Positions 44,121 through 51,909 are shown, counted from the stretch's first letter. The stretch is DNA of 64,000 nt from Chitinophaga horti (GCF_022867795.2 NZ_CP107006.1:992001-1056000); one strand, 5' to 3'. The notes: generated from the letters alone by a model not told the origin. Made by a program: numbers and translations.

Positions 44121-44128
44121 TACTTTTG
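44121..44128 (+). promoter_or_regulatory. -7 element of tRNA-Ser copy 1
   Basis: TACTTTTG fits TAnnTTTG and ends 4 bp before the mature tRNA start. A -33 TTTG is not clear at the proper distance. Confidence 0.5.
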
Positions 44129-44132
44129 CGGC

Positions 44133-44217
44133 GGAGGAATGGCAGAGCGGTCGATTGCGGCAGTCTTGAAAACTGTTGACTGTAACAGGTCCGGGGGTTC
44201 GAATCCCTCTTCCTCCG
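44133..44217 (+). tRNA. tRNA-Ser(TGA), copy 1
   Basis: The 85-nt class II tRNA has acceptor GGAGGAA/TTCCTCC, discriminator G, an anticodon loop CTTGAAA (anticodon TGA, decoding UCN) and a long variable arm, as serine tRNAs require. It is identical to the copy at 49808. Confidence 0.97.
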
Positions 44218-44222
44218 CTGAG

Positions 44223-44252
44223 AATGTCCGGTGTTATGCACCGGACATTTTG
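44223..44252 (+). terminator. Recurrent hairpin terminator, copy 1
   Basis: AATGTCCGGTG pairs with CACCGGACATT around TTATG, then TTTGCG. It follows tRNA-Ser by 5 bp and recurs at 44335, 44384 and 50134, with a variant at 51927. Confidence 0.85.
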
Positions 44253-44261
44253 CGTTTTGGG

Positions 44262-44329
44262 GAGCGGCAGTCTTTGCACAAATGATGTTGACTGTAACAG
44301 GTCCGGGGGTTCGAATCCCTCTTCCTCCG
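44262..44329 (+). pseudogene. Degenerate tRNA-Ser fragment (intact 3' half)
   Basis: From TGTTGACTG (44286) to TTCCTCCG this equals the 3' half of tRNA-Ser, repeated with a 112-bp period. The 5' part keeps only GAGCGGCAGTCTT; the D arm between two CGG triplets is lost and the anticodon loop is replaced by TGCACAAATGA. It cannot fold as a tRNA. Confidence 0.9.
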
Positions 44330-44334
44330 CTGGG

Positions 44335-44363
44335 AATGTCCGGTGTTATGCGCCGGACATTTT
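44335..44363 (+). terminator. Recurrent hairpin terminator, copy 2
   Basis: The same hairpin with one change, CGCC for CACC in the right arm, giving a T-G pair; it follows the degenerate tRNA fragment. Confidence 0.8.
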
Positions 44364-44383
44364 GCGTTTTGGGGGGCGCTGAG

Positions 44384-44412
44384 AATGTCCGGTGTTATGC
44401 ACCGGACATTTT
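44384..44412 (+). terminator. Recurrent hairpin terminator, copy 3
   Basis: Identical to copy 1 and preceded by CGCTGAG, the tRNA 3' flank. It is therefore a third partial unit of the tandem array from which the tRNA part has been deleted. Confidence 0.8.
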
Positions 44413-44430
44413 GCGTTTATATCCCCACAC

Positions 44431-44460
44431 TTGCATTATATTAAAATTTGTATATATTTG
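44431..44460 (+). promoter_or_regulatory. Consensus promoter of the lipoprotein pair
   Basis: TTG at 44431-44433 and TATATTTG at 44453-44460 are 19 bp apart, a full match to the Bacteroidota -33/-7 pattern. The first lipoprotein ATG is about 93 bp downstream. Confidence 0.75.
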
Positions 44461-44553
44461 TCCCCGAAACAAAACCCAACAACCAAGGAATTACCACCAT
44501 GCAAAACCCAAGGCTTCCCTCGTTGATGCCATGCGGCTAAAACCTATACACCT

Positions 44554-45324
44554 ATGAAACAACTTTCCCTACTGCTGATAGCTGCTATGGTAGCTTTCGC
44601 CGCGTGTTCAAAGTCAGAAAATCCACCACAGGAAAGCCTGTATACGAAAGTGCTCGGTAAATGGTCGCTCAACGGTGTATCGCTTCAAACGCAATCAAAC
44701 GGTAAAAAGGCAGATGCAAAAGACGGCTTCATCGAATTTCTTAGCGACAGTACTTTCTATATCTACGATGCAGGCGGACAATTCTTTACAGGTAAATTTT
44801 CCATTCAGGATGGCGCAAGCATATCGCTGGAAAACTTCGCAACGATCCGAAGCCTCACGTTTAGCAATACAGCGCTGAATTTCATACTGATGTACAACGG
44901 GAAGGAAATAACAATCGCTGCAACGAAGGCGCCAACGATCGCACTCACGGATTCGACTACACTGATCTGTAAGAACTGGCATCTCACCAGGGAGGGAACG
45001 GGCGGGCAGCTATACGAGGCAGCACGTGGATTGTTCGATGCAGAGGGTAATCCTATAGGTAGTTTCGTGCCGGATAGCGTCACATTCCGGTTCACCACTT
45101 CGGGTACTTACCTGGTACAGATGTTCAAAGAGAAGCAATTAAAATCGGTAGATGTGTTTAACTGGAAATGGCATTCCTCCCTCGCGAACCATTACGTTTG
45201 CTGGGACAACAGTCTCGAATTTGATGAGGAAAAAGACAAAGTGGAGGTGCTGGAGCTTAATAAGAATGCATTCAGGTCTTCGCAATCGCCCAGCACCTGG
45301 GGATTTGTACCCGCAGAAAAGTAA
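44554..45324 (+). CDS. Hypothetical lipoprotein with two lipocalin-like halves (paralogue 1)
   Basis: The 256-residue lipoprotein has a signal peptide with lipobox FAAC (Cys18). Its body appears to be an internal duplication: GKWSLNGVSLQTQ with IEFLSDSTFYIYD in the first half, and ICKNWHLTREGTG with VTFRFTTSGTYLVQ in the second. Both have the W-then-F-T-x-x-G-T-Y pattern of lipocalin-like beta-barrel domains in Bacteroidota. I know no function. The next gene is a paralogue starting 36 bp downstream, and one promoter serves both. Lipocalin-like is a pattern-based call that a fold search should test. Confidence 0.75.
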   Translation: MKQLSLLLIAAMVAFAACSKSENPPQESLYTKVLGKWSLNGVSLQTQSNGKKADAKDGFIEFLSDSTFYIYDAGGQFFTGKFSIQDGASISLENFATIRSLTFSNTALNFILMYNGKEITIAATKAPTIALTDSTTLICKNWHLTREGTGGQLYEAARGLFDAEGNPIGSFVPDSVTFRFTTSGTYLVQMFKEKQLKSVDVFNWKWHSSLANHYVCWDNSLEFDEEKDKVEVLELNKNAFRSSQSPSTWGFVPAEK

Positions 45325-45360
45325 GTTTTTATTTCACCCATTCATAAACACAATTTACCT

Positions 45361-46239
45361 ATGAAAGCCATTTATGCGCTGGCAGTAGCGGCTGCTGTAA
45401 TGTTTACCGCTTGTTCAAAAGATGACAAACCGACACCTAAGCCCGACGGTGGCGCAACTTACGTGTACACTAAAGTGCAGGGCAAATGGCTGTTCGGCGA
45501 AGAAGTGATTATTCCAACCGGCAAAAAGGCTGCTGATTCCAAATCAGGTTTGTTCGGCAAACGTGGTAATGCGCAGGGCAAAGAAGCTTCTGCGATTGTA
45601 AGCTTCGTAGAGTTCCTGAGTGATAGCACATTCCTGGTGGTGGATGCTATGGGCGCTACCTTCAAAGGTTCCTTCACTGCCAAGGATAGCACCACCATCG
45701 ATCTGAAAGACTTCGGTACGATCTCCGGCATTTCCTTCACAGAGGGTAAGATCAATTTCAAACTGACTTACAAGGACCAGCAGATTGTGGTTGCGGCTAA
45801 CAAAGCACCGCAGATCGCAGCGGATGACCGCAATAAACTGATCTGCCGTACCTGGTATCTCACAAAAGAAGAAGATGGCGGAGATGCTTTTGAAGGCGAT
45901 GCTGTCTACGACGATAACGGAGAGATAATTGGTTACGAAAATGTGCCTGACAGCATCACGTTCCAGGCAACGCTTTCCGGAACGTACATGATCCAGTTCT
46001 TTGCCAACAAGCAACTGCTCGATGCAGATGTAGCTAACTGGAAGTGGCACGCAAGCGCTAATACATTCCAGTATTGGTGGGGTAACCAGGAACCTTCTGA
46101 AGATGAAAACCTGGTGATTATCCGCGAGCTGACGAAAGACGTGTTGAAGATCACGGAATCTGACGACTACAACCAGGACGGTCAGGTTACTGCCGACGAG
46201 ATCACTAAAAATACACTGAGGCCGGCTGTTAAAAAGTAA
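45361..46239 (+). CDS. Hypothetical lipoprotein with two lipocalin-like halves and an EF-hand loop (paralogue 2)
   Basis: The 292-residue lipoprotein (lipobox FTAC, Cys18) aligns with the preceding gene along its length: GKWLFGEEV, VEFLSDSTFLVVD, KAPQIA, ICRTWYLTKEEDG, DSITFQATLSGTYMIQFF and ANWKWHAS. It differs by a 19-residue insertion near residue 60 (KSGLFGKRGNAQGKEA) and by a C-terminal extension with DYNQDGQVTADE (269-280). That segment has canonical EF-hand/dockerin-type ligands at positions 1, 3, 5, 7, 9 and 12 and suggests calcium binding. Function unknown. It ends at a strong terminator. Confidence 0.78.
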   Translation: MKAIYALAVAAAVMFTACSKDDKPTPKPDGGATYVYTKVQGKWLFGEEVIIPTGKKAADSKSGLFGKRGNAQGKEASAIVSFVEFLSDSTFLVVDAMGATFKGSFTAKDSTTIDLKDFGTISGISFTEGKINFKLTYKDQQIVVAANKAPQIAADDRNKLICRTWYLTKEEDGGDAFEGDAVYDDNGEIIGYENVPDSITFQATLSGTYMIQFFANKQLLDADVANWKWHASANTFQYWWGNQEPSEDENLVIIRELTKDVLKITESDDYNQDGQVTADEITKNTLRPAVKK

Positions 46240-46256
46240 CGGCATCAATATTAGTA

Positions 46257-46287
46257 AGGGGCTGACTACCTGTCGGCCCCTTTTTTA
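46257..46287. terminator. Terminator after the lipoprotein pair
   Basis: AGGGGCTGA pairs with TCGGCCCCT (one T-G) around CTACCTG, followed by T6. The convergent ABM gene ends 3 bp later, so it may serve both strands. Confidence 0.85.
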
Positions 46288-46289
46288 TT

Positions 46290-46715
46290 TCAAGCAGGCC
46301 TGCGTAGCGGGTAAAAAATCTTCCGCTCTACCTGCACCTGCAGTCGTTGATAGAAGGGAACCGGATCGAACCCCAGTCTTTTAAATTCCTGCTGAACAGA
46401 TAACTTTGCATCGTCAAGCAGCTGTTGGTTTTGCCAAACAGCAATGGTGATGATGGTTACATTACTTTCGCTGTCGCTGGACTCAAATGCTTCGCCCCTG
46501 ATGTATCCCGGAAGTTGTGCAATGAAACGGCGGTTAATCTCCACTTGTTTAATAAACGCCGTCACCGACGCTTTAGGCACAATAAATTTGTCTATAAAGC
46601 AGACCATGTTCGTGGTATCCTGATTTTCCATATTATTCGACTTTATCTGTGAAGCTGCCGCATGTGTCAACGTTGCTGTTAATCCAAGAAGACAGGCTAT
46701 AAGGAATTTTTTCAT
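46290..46715 (-). CDS. Secreted ABM-fold (antibiotic biosynthesis monooxygenase-like) protein
   Basis: The 141-residue protein has a signal peptide (cleavage near THAA) and one ABM-like ferredoxin-fold domain: VCFIDKFIVPKASVTAFIKQ, the AQLPGYIRGEAFE block and VTIITIAVWQNQQLLDDAK. Cytoplasmic ABM proteins dimerise and act as cofactor-free oxygenases or haem-degrading enzymes. Export to the periplasm is less usual, and catalytic residues cannot be assigned. It lies upstream of nothing on its strand; the AraC gene is 52 bp upstream in the same direction and may be co-transcribed. Confidence 0.75.
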   Translation of the reverse strand: MKKFLIACLLGLTATLTHAAASQIKSNNMENQDTTNMVCFIDKFIVPKASVTAFIKQVEINRRFIAQLPGYIRGEAFESSDSESNVTIITIAVWQNQQLLDDAKLSVQQEFKRLGFDPVPFYQRLQVQVERKIFYPLRRPA

Positions 46716-46767
46716 GACTCAAAGCTCACAAATGTTGCCGCCAAATCATTGTAAAAAATCATTGAAG

Positions 46768-47532
46768 TTACCAATAGGAGGAAGCCCGGAAGAAGTCTGT
46801 AGGGGTTTGACCGGTAAAGCGTTTGAAGTCTCTGTTAAAGTGAGGTTGATCATAATATCCATGCTCAAACGCAAGGTCTAATAGGGAGGGGACTGCTGTG
46901 TATAGGGAGATGGCCGATTTCATTTTTACGATATGCGCAAACTGTTTCGGTGAGGCGCCGGTAGCCTTTCTGAATCGCTTCTCGAAAGCGTCCTGGCTGA
47001 TATACATTTCCTTGATCAGCTCTTTTATCCTGATATTTCCTTTTGTACGGTTGATTTTGTCTATCGCCGCTACGACCATTTCATCTGCACTTTGCTCATG
47101 CAGTGTTGCTAACAGAAACCGTTCCAGGATAGCGATTCTTCCGGTATTGGAAGCGCTTTCCAGCATTTGTTCCCGGAGGATGCAAAGCGCTGATGGAGCG
47201 AACAATTGATCCAGCGAAACACTTTTTCCACAAAGTTCGAAAACGGGCATTTTGAAAAAGGCAGGTAAACTGATCTCCCTGAAAGTAACGATGATAGCAG
47301 CGGTGCCAGCTTCATATTGGATCAGCCTTGTCGTTTTTTGAATACCTGAAAAAGTAGCGAAATCCAGTGTGGCCCCATGCAGGTAAGAAATGTTGCCACT
47401 GAAACAAAATGCGAGTGTCGCGGAGGTGTTGGGTAGTACTTTGTTGGTGGTCCCCTGCCGGCTTTCAATGATTTTGTAGTCCCTGATGTAGGGGCTTAAT
47501 TCCTCACTCGGTATGTAGGTTACGATTTCCAC
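46768..47532 (-). CDS. AraC-family transcriptional regulator
   Basis: The 254-residue regulator has an N-terminal domain with YIPSEELSPYIRDYKIIESR and LPNTSATLAFCFSG (DUF6597-like) and a C-terminal HTH_18 (RIKELIKEMYISQDAFEKRF, then LAFEHGYYDQPHFNRDFKRF with GQTPTDFF). The start is GTG at 47532, as no ATG lies close upstream in frame and the family's N terminus matches there. The ABM gene follows 52 bp downstream, a probable target or operon partner. The ligand is unknown. Confidence 0.87.
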   Translation of the reverse strand: MEIVTYIPSEELSPYIRDYKIIESRQGTTNKVLPNTSATLAFCFSGNISYLHGATLDFATFSGIQKTTRLIQYEAGTAAIIVTFREISLPAFFKMPVFELCGKSVSLDQLFAPSALCILREQMLESASNTGRIAILERFLLATLHEQSADEMVVAAIDKINRTKGNIRIKELIKEMYISQDAFEKRFRKATGASPKQFAHIVKMKSAISLYTAVPSLLDLAFEHGYYDQPHFNRDFKRFTGQTPTDFFRASSYW

Positions 47533-47606
47533 CGATGTAAAGTTAAGCTATTTCACCGTTGTAAATAGGGCTGACCAGTGTTACCGATCAGCCCTGTAGT
47601 GTAAGC

Positions 47607-49691
47607 TTATTTAATGTAGAAAGTCTGACTGAAGGCGCCATTTACGGCCACGTCCCAGGCTTCTACCCGTACCCATTTCCGGCCTTTCAGTGCGGGTTTG
47701 AAGCGGAAGTTTTGTTTTCCAAACGCTTTCGTATCGGTCAGCTGTATCTTTTCATGATATACTTTTTCGCCGTCACCGGAGATGATATCTACATATTGCA
47801 TGGGGAAAGTCCAGCTCAGATCAAGTACCACGTCGGCGGTGCCGTCAGCCTTCAGTGACAGGCTGTCGCCGGAAATGCGGTCGTTGATGCGGAGAGATGG
47901 TATCAGTACTTCGCCCGTGCTGCCGAAGAAGCGGCCGTGCTGCATGGCATCCAGGATCGGCATCCAGCTGTCGCTGTATTTTGGCAGCTGGTCCAGCATG
48001 AGGTAGTTTACGTTCATGTGCGCGTACATTTCGTTTTGTGGGGTGATGGTGAACAAATCGGCTTCACAGATCACGGTTTTCTTCACGCCCCAGTTGTTCA
48101 TGTCGTCCATTAAGTCGAGTACACGTTTACCCAGGCGAGGCTCGGATAGGTCGGCGGGCATTGCCTTCCAGGCTGCTCCCATGAAGCGGTCGGATAAAAA
48201 GAAGGCTTCATGGTTGTAAATGTCGGGCGTATTTACGGAGCCTTTAGTGCGCGGGTGAGCGGTCCAGGCGAGGCCTTTTTCATCTTCGAGGAGCTTCAGC
48301 ATTTCCTGCTTATTGCCGATGTGGTACACTTTACCATAACCAGGTTTCTCCTCCACATAAGGTACGCCCTGCTTGCGCGACATCACCCAATACACAGGTC
48401 TGGGGAAGATGTCGAGCCAGTGACCGCCAAAGAACTCGTTTGGTTCTTCACCAGGTAATAACAAAAACTCGTTATCAGATTGTTTTTCGCAAAGATCGAA
48501 TAAAGCTTTCAGCTGTGGCAGCCTTTTCTCATCCGGCCCCTTTGGATCGGCAGTGTAATGGAACTCCGCGAGATGCACGATGTCTACGCCCATCCGTTTG
48601 AAAACGCCCACAAACTCAGGCTTTTCAGGAACAGGTTTGCCCGCCATGATCACATTCATCACAAATTCATTATGAAAATGGCTCGACATGGTTTTGAAGC
48701 CGGGCAGCTTTTCATAGCGGTCATTACGAGTGAATGTTTTCGCCGCAGTCAGTGCTGCATTTGCGTTTCGGTCACTTAACAGGCAGAAGAAATTCAGCCT
48801 TTGCTTCGTGCCGGGAGGCGCATTAAACCAGGGTACAAAGCGGTTGTCGCCTTGCAGCTCCTGGCGGATGCCGATGCCGTAACCCTCGGCCATTTTGCGG
48901 TATTGGCTGCCGAACCAGGTGAATCGCAGGTTAAAGGCTTCATCCAGTGGATAAAAATACTGGTGGGGTGGAGGGAACAGGGCCAGTGCGCCTTTGTTGC
49001 CCGCGGCTGCAATGGCGCGGTACTTTACGGCCATGTGCTGCGCAGTATCACTGCTCACGATAGGCTGCTGTTTCAGGCTGTCGCCGGTGTTGATCCATGA
49101 CACGTTTTGCCATTGGTTGCTGTTGCTCACCAATCCTGCATCAAACACGATGGCTTTGGCGTTGCGACCGGTGGTTAGTACAGCGGCTACGTTAAACAGC
49201 GGGCTGCCATGGAAAAAGGTGACTTCCAGGTTGCCTTCGAACGTTTCTGCGGACAGGCGGCCGATGGTGACGATCGTTCTGCTACCTTCCGTTTTTACCG
49301 ATGCCGAACTTTTCTTTAGTTTGATCGGATACGTTTCGTGTGGGCGTGTGGGTACTTTGTCGAAAAAGATGTTCCACCCGTTCTGCGATAACAGATCGCG
49401 CCGGCCTACAGTGAGCAGGAAGACAGGATCTACACCCGCAGCAACCGGTTGATTGCCGAGTGTGACCGTGCGCAGCAATGGCTTGGCAGGGTCGAGGTCG
49501 AACGTTACTTTGCCCGTGAGATTGTTGCCCGCGGGCCAGCTTACATCGAGCTGTGATTGTTGTTGCACGGCCGTCGCGCCGGTGCCGGTTTTCAGTGATT
49601 TGAGGTCTGCTTTGATTTGAGCGGATGCCGTCACAGATAAGAGTAGTGGTAATAAGAGCGCCAGTTTCATTAACATGGTTTTAGTCGGCAT
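47607..49691 (-). CDS. Secreted PHP-like metallohydrolase (CehA/McbA-like), putative
   Basis: From the ATG at 49691 the protein has 694 residues with a signal peptide (KLALLLPLLLSVTASAQ; ATGs at 49676 and 49670 are alternative starts). An N-terminal beta-sandwich (about 25-320) is followed by a domain with the metal-ligand pattern of PHP hydrolases: SSHFHNEF, VDIVHLAEFH, LLLPGEEPNEFFGGHW and LAWTAHPRTKG in order. That order resembles the H-x-H, D/E-H, E-x-N...H and HP sites of the CehA/McbA family. The C-terminal part is a beta domain with a secretion-type end (GAFSQTFYIK). Substrate unknown. It is leftward and lies just inside the second tRNA-Ser. Confidence 0.65.
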   Translation of the reverse strand: MPTKTMLMKLALLLPLLLSVTASAQIKADLKSLKTGTGATAVQQQSQLDVSWPAGNNLTGKVTFDLDPAKPLLRTVTLGNQPVAAGVDPVFLLTVGRRDLLSQNGWNIFFDKVPTRPHETYPIKLKKSSASVKTEGSRTIVTIGRLSAETFEGNLEVTFFHGSPLFNVAAVLTTGRNAKAIVFDAGLVSNSNQWQNVSWINTGDSLKQQPIVSSDTAQHMAVKYRAIAAAGNKGALALFPPPHQYFYPLDEAFNLRFTWFGSQYRKMAEGYGIGIRQELQGDNRFVPWFNAPPGTKQRLNFFCLLSDRNANAALTAAKTFTRNDRYEKLPGFKTMSSHFHNEFVMNVIMAGKPVPEKPEFVGVFKRMGVDIVHLAEFHYTADPKGPDEKRLPQLKALFDLCEKQSDNEFLLLPGEEPNEFFGGHWLDIFPRPVYWVMSRKQGVPYVEEKPGYGKVYHIGNKQEMLKLLEDEKGLAWTAHPRTKGSVNTPDIYNHEAFFLSDRFMGAAWKAMPADLSEPRLGKRVLDLMDDMNNWGVKKTVICEADLFTITPQNEMYAHMNVNYLMLDQLPKYSDSWMPILDAMQHGRFFGSTGEVLIPSLRINDRISGDSLSLKADGTADVVLDLSWTFPMQYVDIISGDGEKVYHEKIQLTDTKAFGKQNFRFKPALKGRKWVRVEAWDVAVNGAFSQTFYIK

Positions 49692-49772
49692 CAATATAAA
49701 AAGTAGGGGAGGGAAGGAGAAGTTTTTTATATGGGCGGTTGCATCTATTTTTATTGCAGAGAATAAATTTTT

Positions 49773-49803
49773 TTTGAAAATTGATTCTGATTTATCACCT
49801 TTG
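49773..49803 (+). promoter_or_regulatory. Promoter of tRNA-Ser copy 2
   Basis: TTTG at 49773-49776 and CACCTTTG at 49796-49803 are 19 bp apart. The -7 box has one mismatch (C for T) from TAnnTTTG. Confidence 0.5.
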
Positions 49804-49807
49804 CGCC

Positions 49808-49892
49808 GGAGGAATGGCAGAGCGGTCGATTGCGGCAGTCTTGAAAACTGTTGACTGTAACAGGTCCGGGGGTTCGAATCCCTCTTCCTCCG
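49808..49892 (+). tRNA. tRNA-Ser(TGA), copy 2
   Basis: Identical over 85 nt to the copy at 44133, with the same acceptor, anticodon TGA and variable arm. Upstream sequence differs, so this is gene duplication and not a collapsed repeat. Confidence 0.97.
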
Positions 49893-49895
49893 CTG

Positions 49896-49926
49896 AAAAT
49901 GTTCAGCGTTTTACGCGGAACATTTT
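49896..49926 (+). terminator. Variant hairpin after tRNA-Ser copy 2
   Basis: AAAATGTTC pairs with GAACATTTT, with a partly mismatched GC-rich inner section; TTTTGCG follows, as in the recurrent hairpin. Confidence 0.65.
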
Positions 49927-49935
49927 GCGTTTTTA

Positions 49936-49975
49936 GAGCGGCAGTCTTTGCATAAACGATATTGACTGTAACAGG
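49936..49975 (+). pseudogene. Degenerate tRNA-Ser fragment (5'/middle part)
   Basis: GAGCGGCAGTCTTTGCATAA then TTGACTGTAACAGG: the same internal deletion and altered anticodon region as the fragment at 44262, but the 3' half is missing. Confidence 0.85.
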
Positions 49976-49981
49976 AAATTT

Positions 49982-50008
49982 GCCTGGCGATGGTCAGGCG
50001 TTTTTTTT
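49982..50008 (+). terminator. Hairpin terminator before tRNA-Pro
   Basis: GCCTG and CAGGC pair around GCGATGGT, followed by G and eight T residues. Confidence 0.7.
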
Positions 50009-50044
50009 CAGAATGTGTGTAAATATGTTCGGGAAAATGAGTTT

Positions 50045-50119
50045 CGGGATGTAGCGTAGTCCGGTTATCGCGCCTGCTTTGGGAGCAGGAGGTCGCAAGT
50101 TCGAATCTTGCCATCCCGA
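50045..50119 (+). tRNA. tRNA-Pro(TGG)
   Basis: The 75-nt cloverleaf has acceptor CGGGATG/CATCCCG, an anticodon stem CCTGC/GCAGG around TTTGGGA (anticodon TGG, decoding CCN), a T arm with TTCGAAT and discriminator A. CCA is not encoded. Confidence 0.97.
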
Positions 50120-50133
50120 CTACAAAAAATGAA

Positions 50134-50163
50134 AATGTCCGGTGTTATGCACCGGACATTTTT
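50134..50163 (+). terminator. Recurrent hairpin terminator, copy 4 (after tRNA-Pro)
   Basis: AATGTCCGGTG, TTATG, CACCGGACATT and T3, identical in stem and loop to copies 1 and 3 near tRNA-Ser, 6 kb away. Confidence 0.85.
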
Positions 50164-50352
50164 CGTTTTAGCTGGCAATAGTTTTGTGCTGGCCAATTTA
50201 ATTGTTGTTGTGATGTTGACCTGGAGAACCCTATCGCCCTATATAAAATATCAAACTAATTATCTATCTTATAATCTCAGTTAACTCAATTCCAAACCCC
50301 GCTACAATTCTTCCACGTTAAACAAACCCGGGTTGTAGCAATAAACACGCTC

Positions 50353-51909
50353 ATGAAAAACAAAAACTGCACAACACTTGTCGCCGTATTGGCCCTATTT
50401 GCCATGGCCTGTCAAAAAGAAGCACCCAACAAAAAGGAACTGGTTAAAATGGATGATGCCCGCATCAGCGCAGCGCCCCCGCTCGGTACGTTGATCGATG
50501 GTGCCACCTATCGCATCCGCAGTGTAGCATCTTCTGCACCAGCCGGCCCCGTTGTGGAGGTTACCGGTAACTCCACTGCCGAAAACCAAAAGATCCAGCA
50601 GTGGTGGTGGTTTCCTAACAACGGGCAGCGATGGAAACTGGTGAAGATAGATGCAAGCTATTACAAACTGGTAAACGTTAAAAGCGACAAATGCCTCGAA
50701 TCCCCATCTGCCACTTCGGGCGATATTCTGCAGCAGGCGACCGACGATGGGAGCGACTCACAGGCTTGGTCAATTGCTTATTCAGGAAGTAACAATGTGT
50801 TTTCGCTCACCAACAAAGCTACGGGCATGAAGATGGCATTAGACCCGCAAAGCACGACGCCCGGTGCGAAGATTCGACAGATAGATTCCGTTACGGGCAA
50901 TCAGCACCTGTTCAACTTTCACAACCTCAATTTCCAGAACCCGCTGATCAATGCCAGCAGGCCCGATCCGTTCGTTGCAGAAAAAGATGGTTACTATTAC
51001 TTCATGTACACCAGGGGGAATAACATTGGTCTGAGGAAAACCACCTCTATGTCATTGCTGTCAAATGCCCCCGAATCCGTGATCTGGACGCCGCCTGCAG
51101 GCACTGCCTACTCGTCCAACATCTGGGCGCCCGAACTATTTTTCTTATCCGGGAAATGGTACATCTATTTCGCTGCGAACGACGGCACCGGCGATTCGCA
51201 CCGCATGTTCGTATTGGAAAACCCCAATGCCGATCCTATGACCGGCACCTGGACGTTTAAAGGAAAGATCTTCGACTCCAGCGACCAGTGGGCCATTGAT
51301 GGCACCATTCTCACTGTAAACGGCAATAACTATTTTGTATGGTCAGGTTGGGAGAGCACTGCCAGCCGGTATAAACAATATTTGTACCTGGCTTCCATGT
51401 CAAATCCCTGGACGATCAACGGACCAAGAATAAAAATTTCTTCTCCGACCAATACCTGGGAAAAACACGAACCCAATTCAATTGGCGCAGGCGTAAATGA
51501 AGGCCCCATCATGCTGCAGCGCGATGCGAACAGCCCGGTGTTTATCATCTATTCCGCCAGCCGTTATACCAGTGACAACTATTGCCTGGCCCAAATACAA
51601 CTCAAAGCCGGAGGAGATCCTACGGTAGCGGCAGATTGGATCAACAAGAAGCAGGTGTTTGTCCGCAATGATGCCAACTCCGTTTACGGACCAGGGCACA
51701 ACGGCTTTTTCACCAGTGCTTATACCGATCCTAATGGCGTTGCGAAAAAGGAGCACTGGTTCATCTATCACGCACGCAGTGTGGCCGCTACTACCAATGG
51801 TCAACGTTCGCCGAGGATGCAGAAGATTACCTGGAATACGGACGGTTCGCCCAACTTTGGCGTGGCTGCGGCTACCGGGGTTGATATGGCGGTCCCGGTA
51901 GGGGAATAG
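50353..51909 (+). CDS. GH43-family glycosidase with N-terminal ricin-type lectin domain, lipoprotein
   Basis: The 518-residue lipoprotein (lipobox AMAC, Cys20) has a ricin-type beta-trefoil (about 45-190) with Q-x-W repeats seen in QQWWW, GQRWKL and SQAWSI. A five-bladed propeller of GH43 type follows (about 195-515). Likely catalytic residues are D205 (SRPDPF, base), D316 (QWAIDGTIL, pKa modulator) and E383 (VNEGPIM, acid). GH43 enzymes release arabinose, xylose or galactose by inversion; the substrate is not fixed by these motifs. The paralogue at 53194 on the opposite strand shares the catalytic blocks but has a different accessory domain. Confidence 0.9.
   Translation: MKNKNCTTLVAVLALFAMACQKEAPNKKELVKMDDARISAAPPLGTLIDGATYRIRSVASSAPAGPVVEVTGNSTAENQKIQQWWWFPNNGQRWKLVKIDASYYKLVNVKSDKCLESPSATSGDILQQATDDGSDSQAWSIAYSGSNNVFSLTNKATGMKMALDPQSTTPGAKIRQIDSVTGNQHLFNFHNLNFQNPLINASRPDPFVAEKDGYYYFMYTRGNNIGLRKTTSMSLLSNAPESVIWTPPAGTAYSSNIWAPELFFLSGKWYIYFAANDGTGDSHRMFVLENPNADPMTGTWTFKGKIFDSSDQWAIDGTILTVNGNNYFVWSGWESTASRYKQYLYLASMSNPWTINGPRIKISSPTNTWEKHEPNSIGAGVNEGPIMLQRDANSPVFIIYSASRYTSDNYCLAQIQLKAGGDPTVAADWINKKQVFVRNDANSVYGPGHNGFFTSAYTDPNGVAKKEHWFIYHARSVAATTNGQRSPRMQKITWNTDGSPNFGVAAATGVDMAVPVGE

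Noticed and set aside
44055..44557. Overlapping frames across tRNA-Ser copy 1 and its repeats
   Set aside because: They are translations of tRNA and hairpin repeats (NRSGGSNPSSS); no coding signal remains outside the RNA.
49911..50114. A 67-residue frame opposite tRNA-Pro
   Set aside because: MARFELATSCSQSRRDNRTT is a typical tRNA antisense translation.
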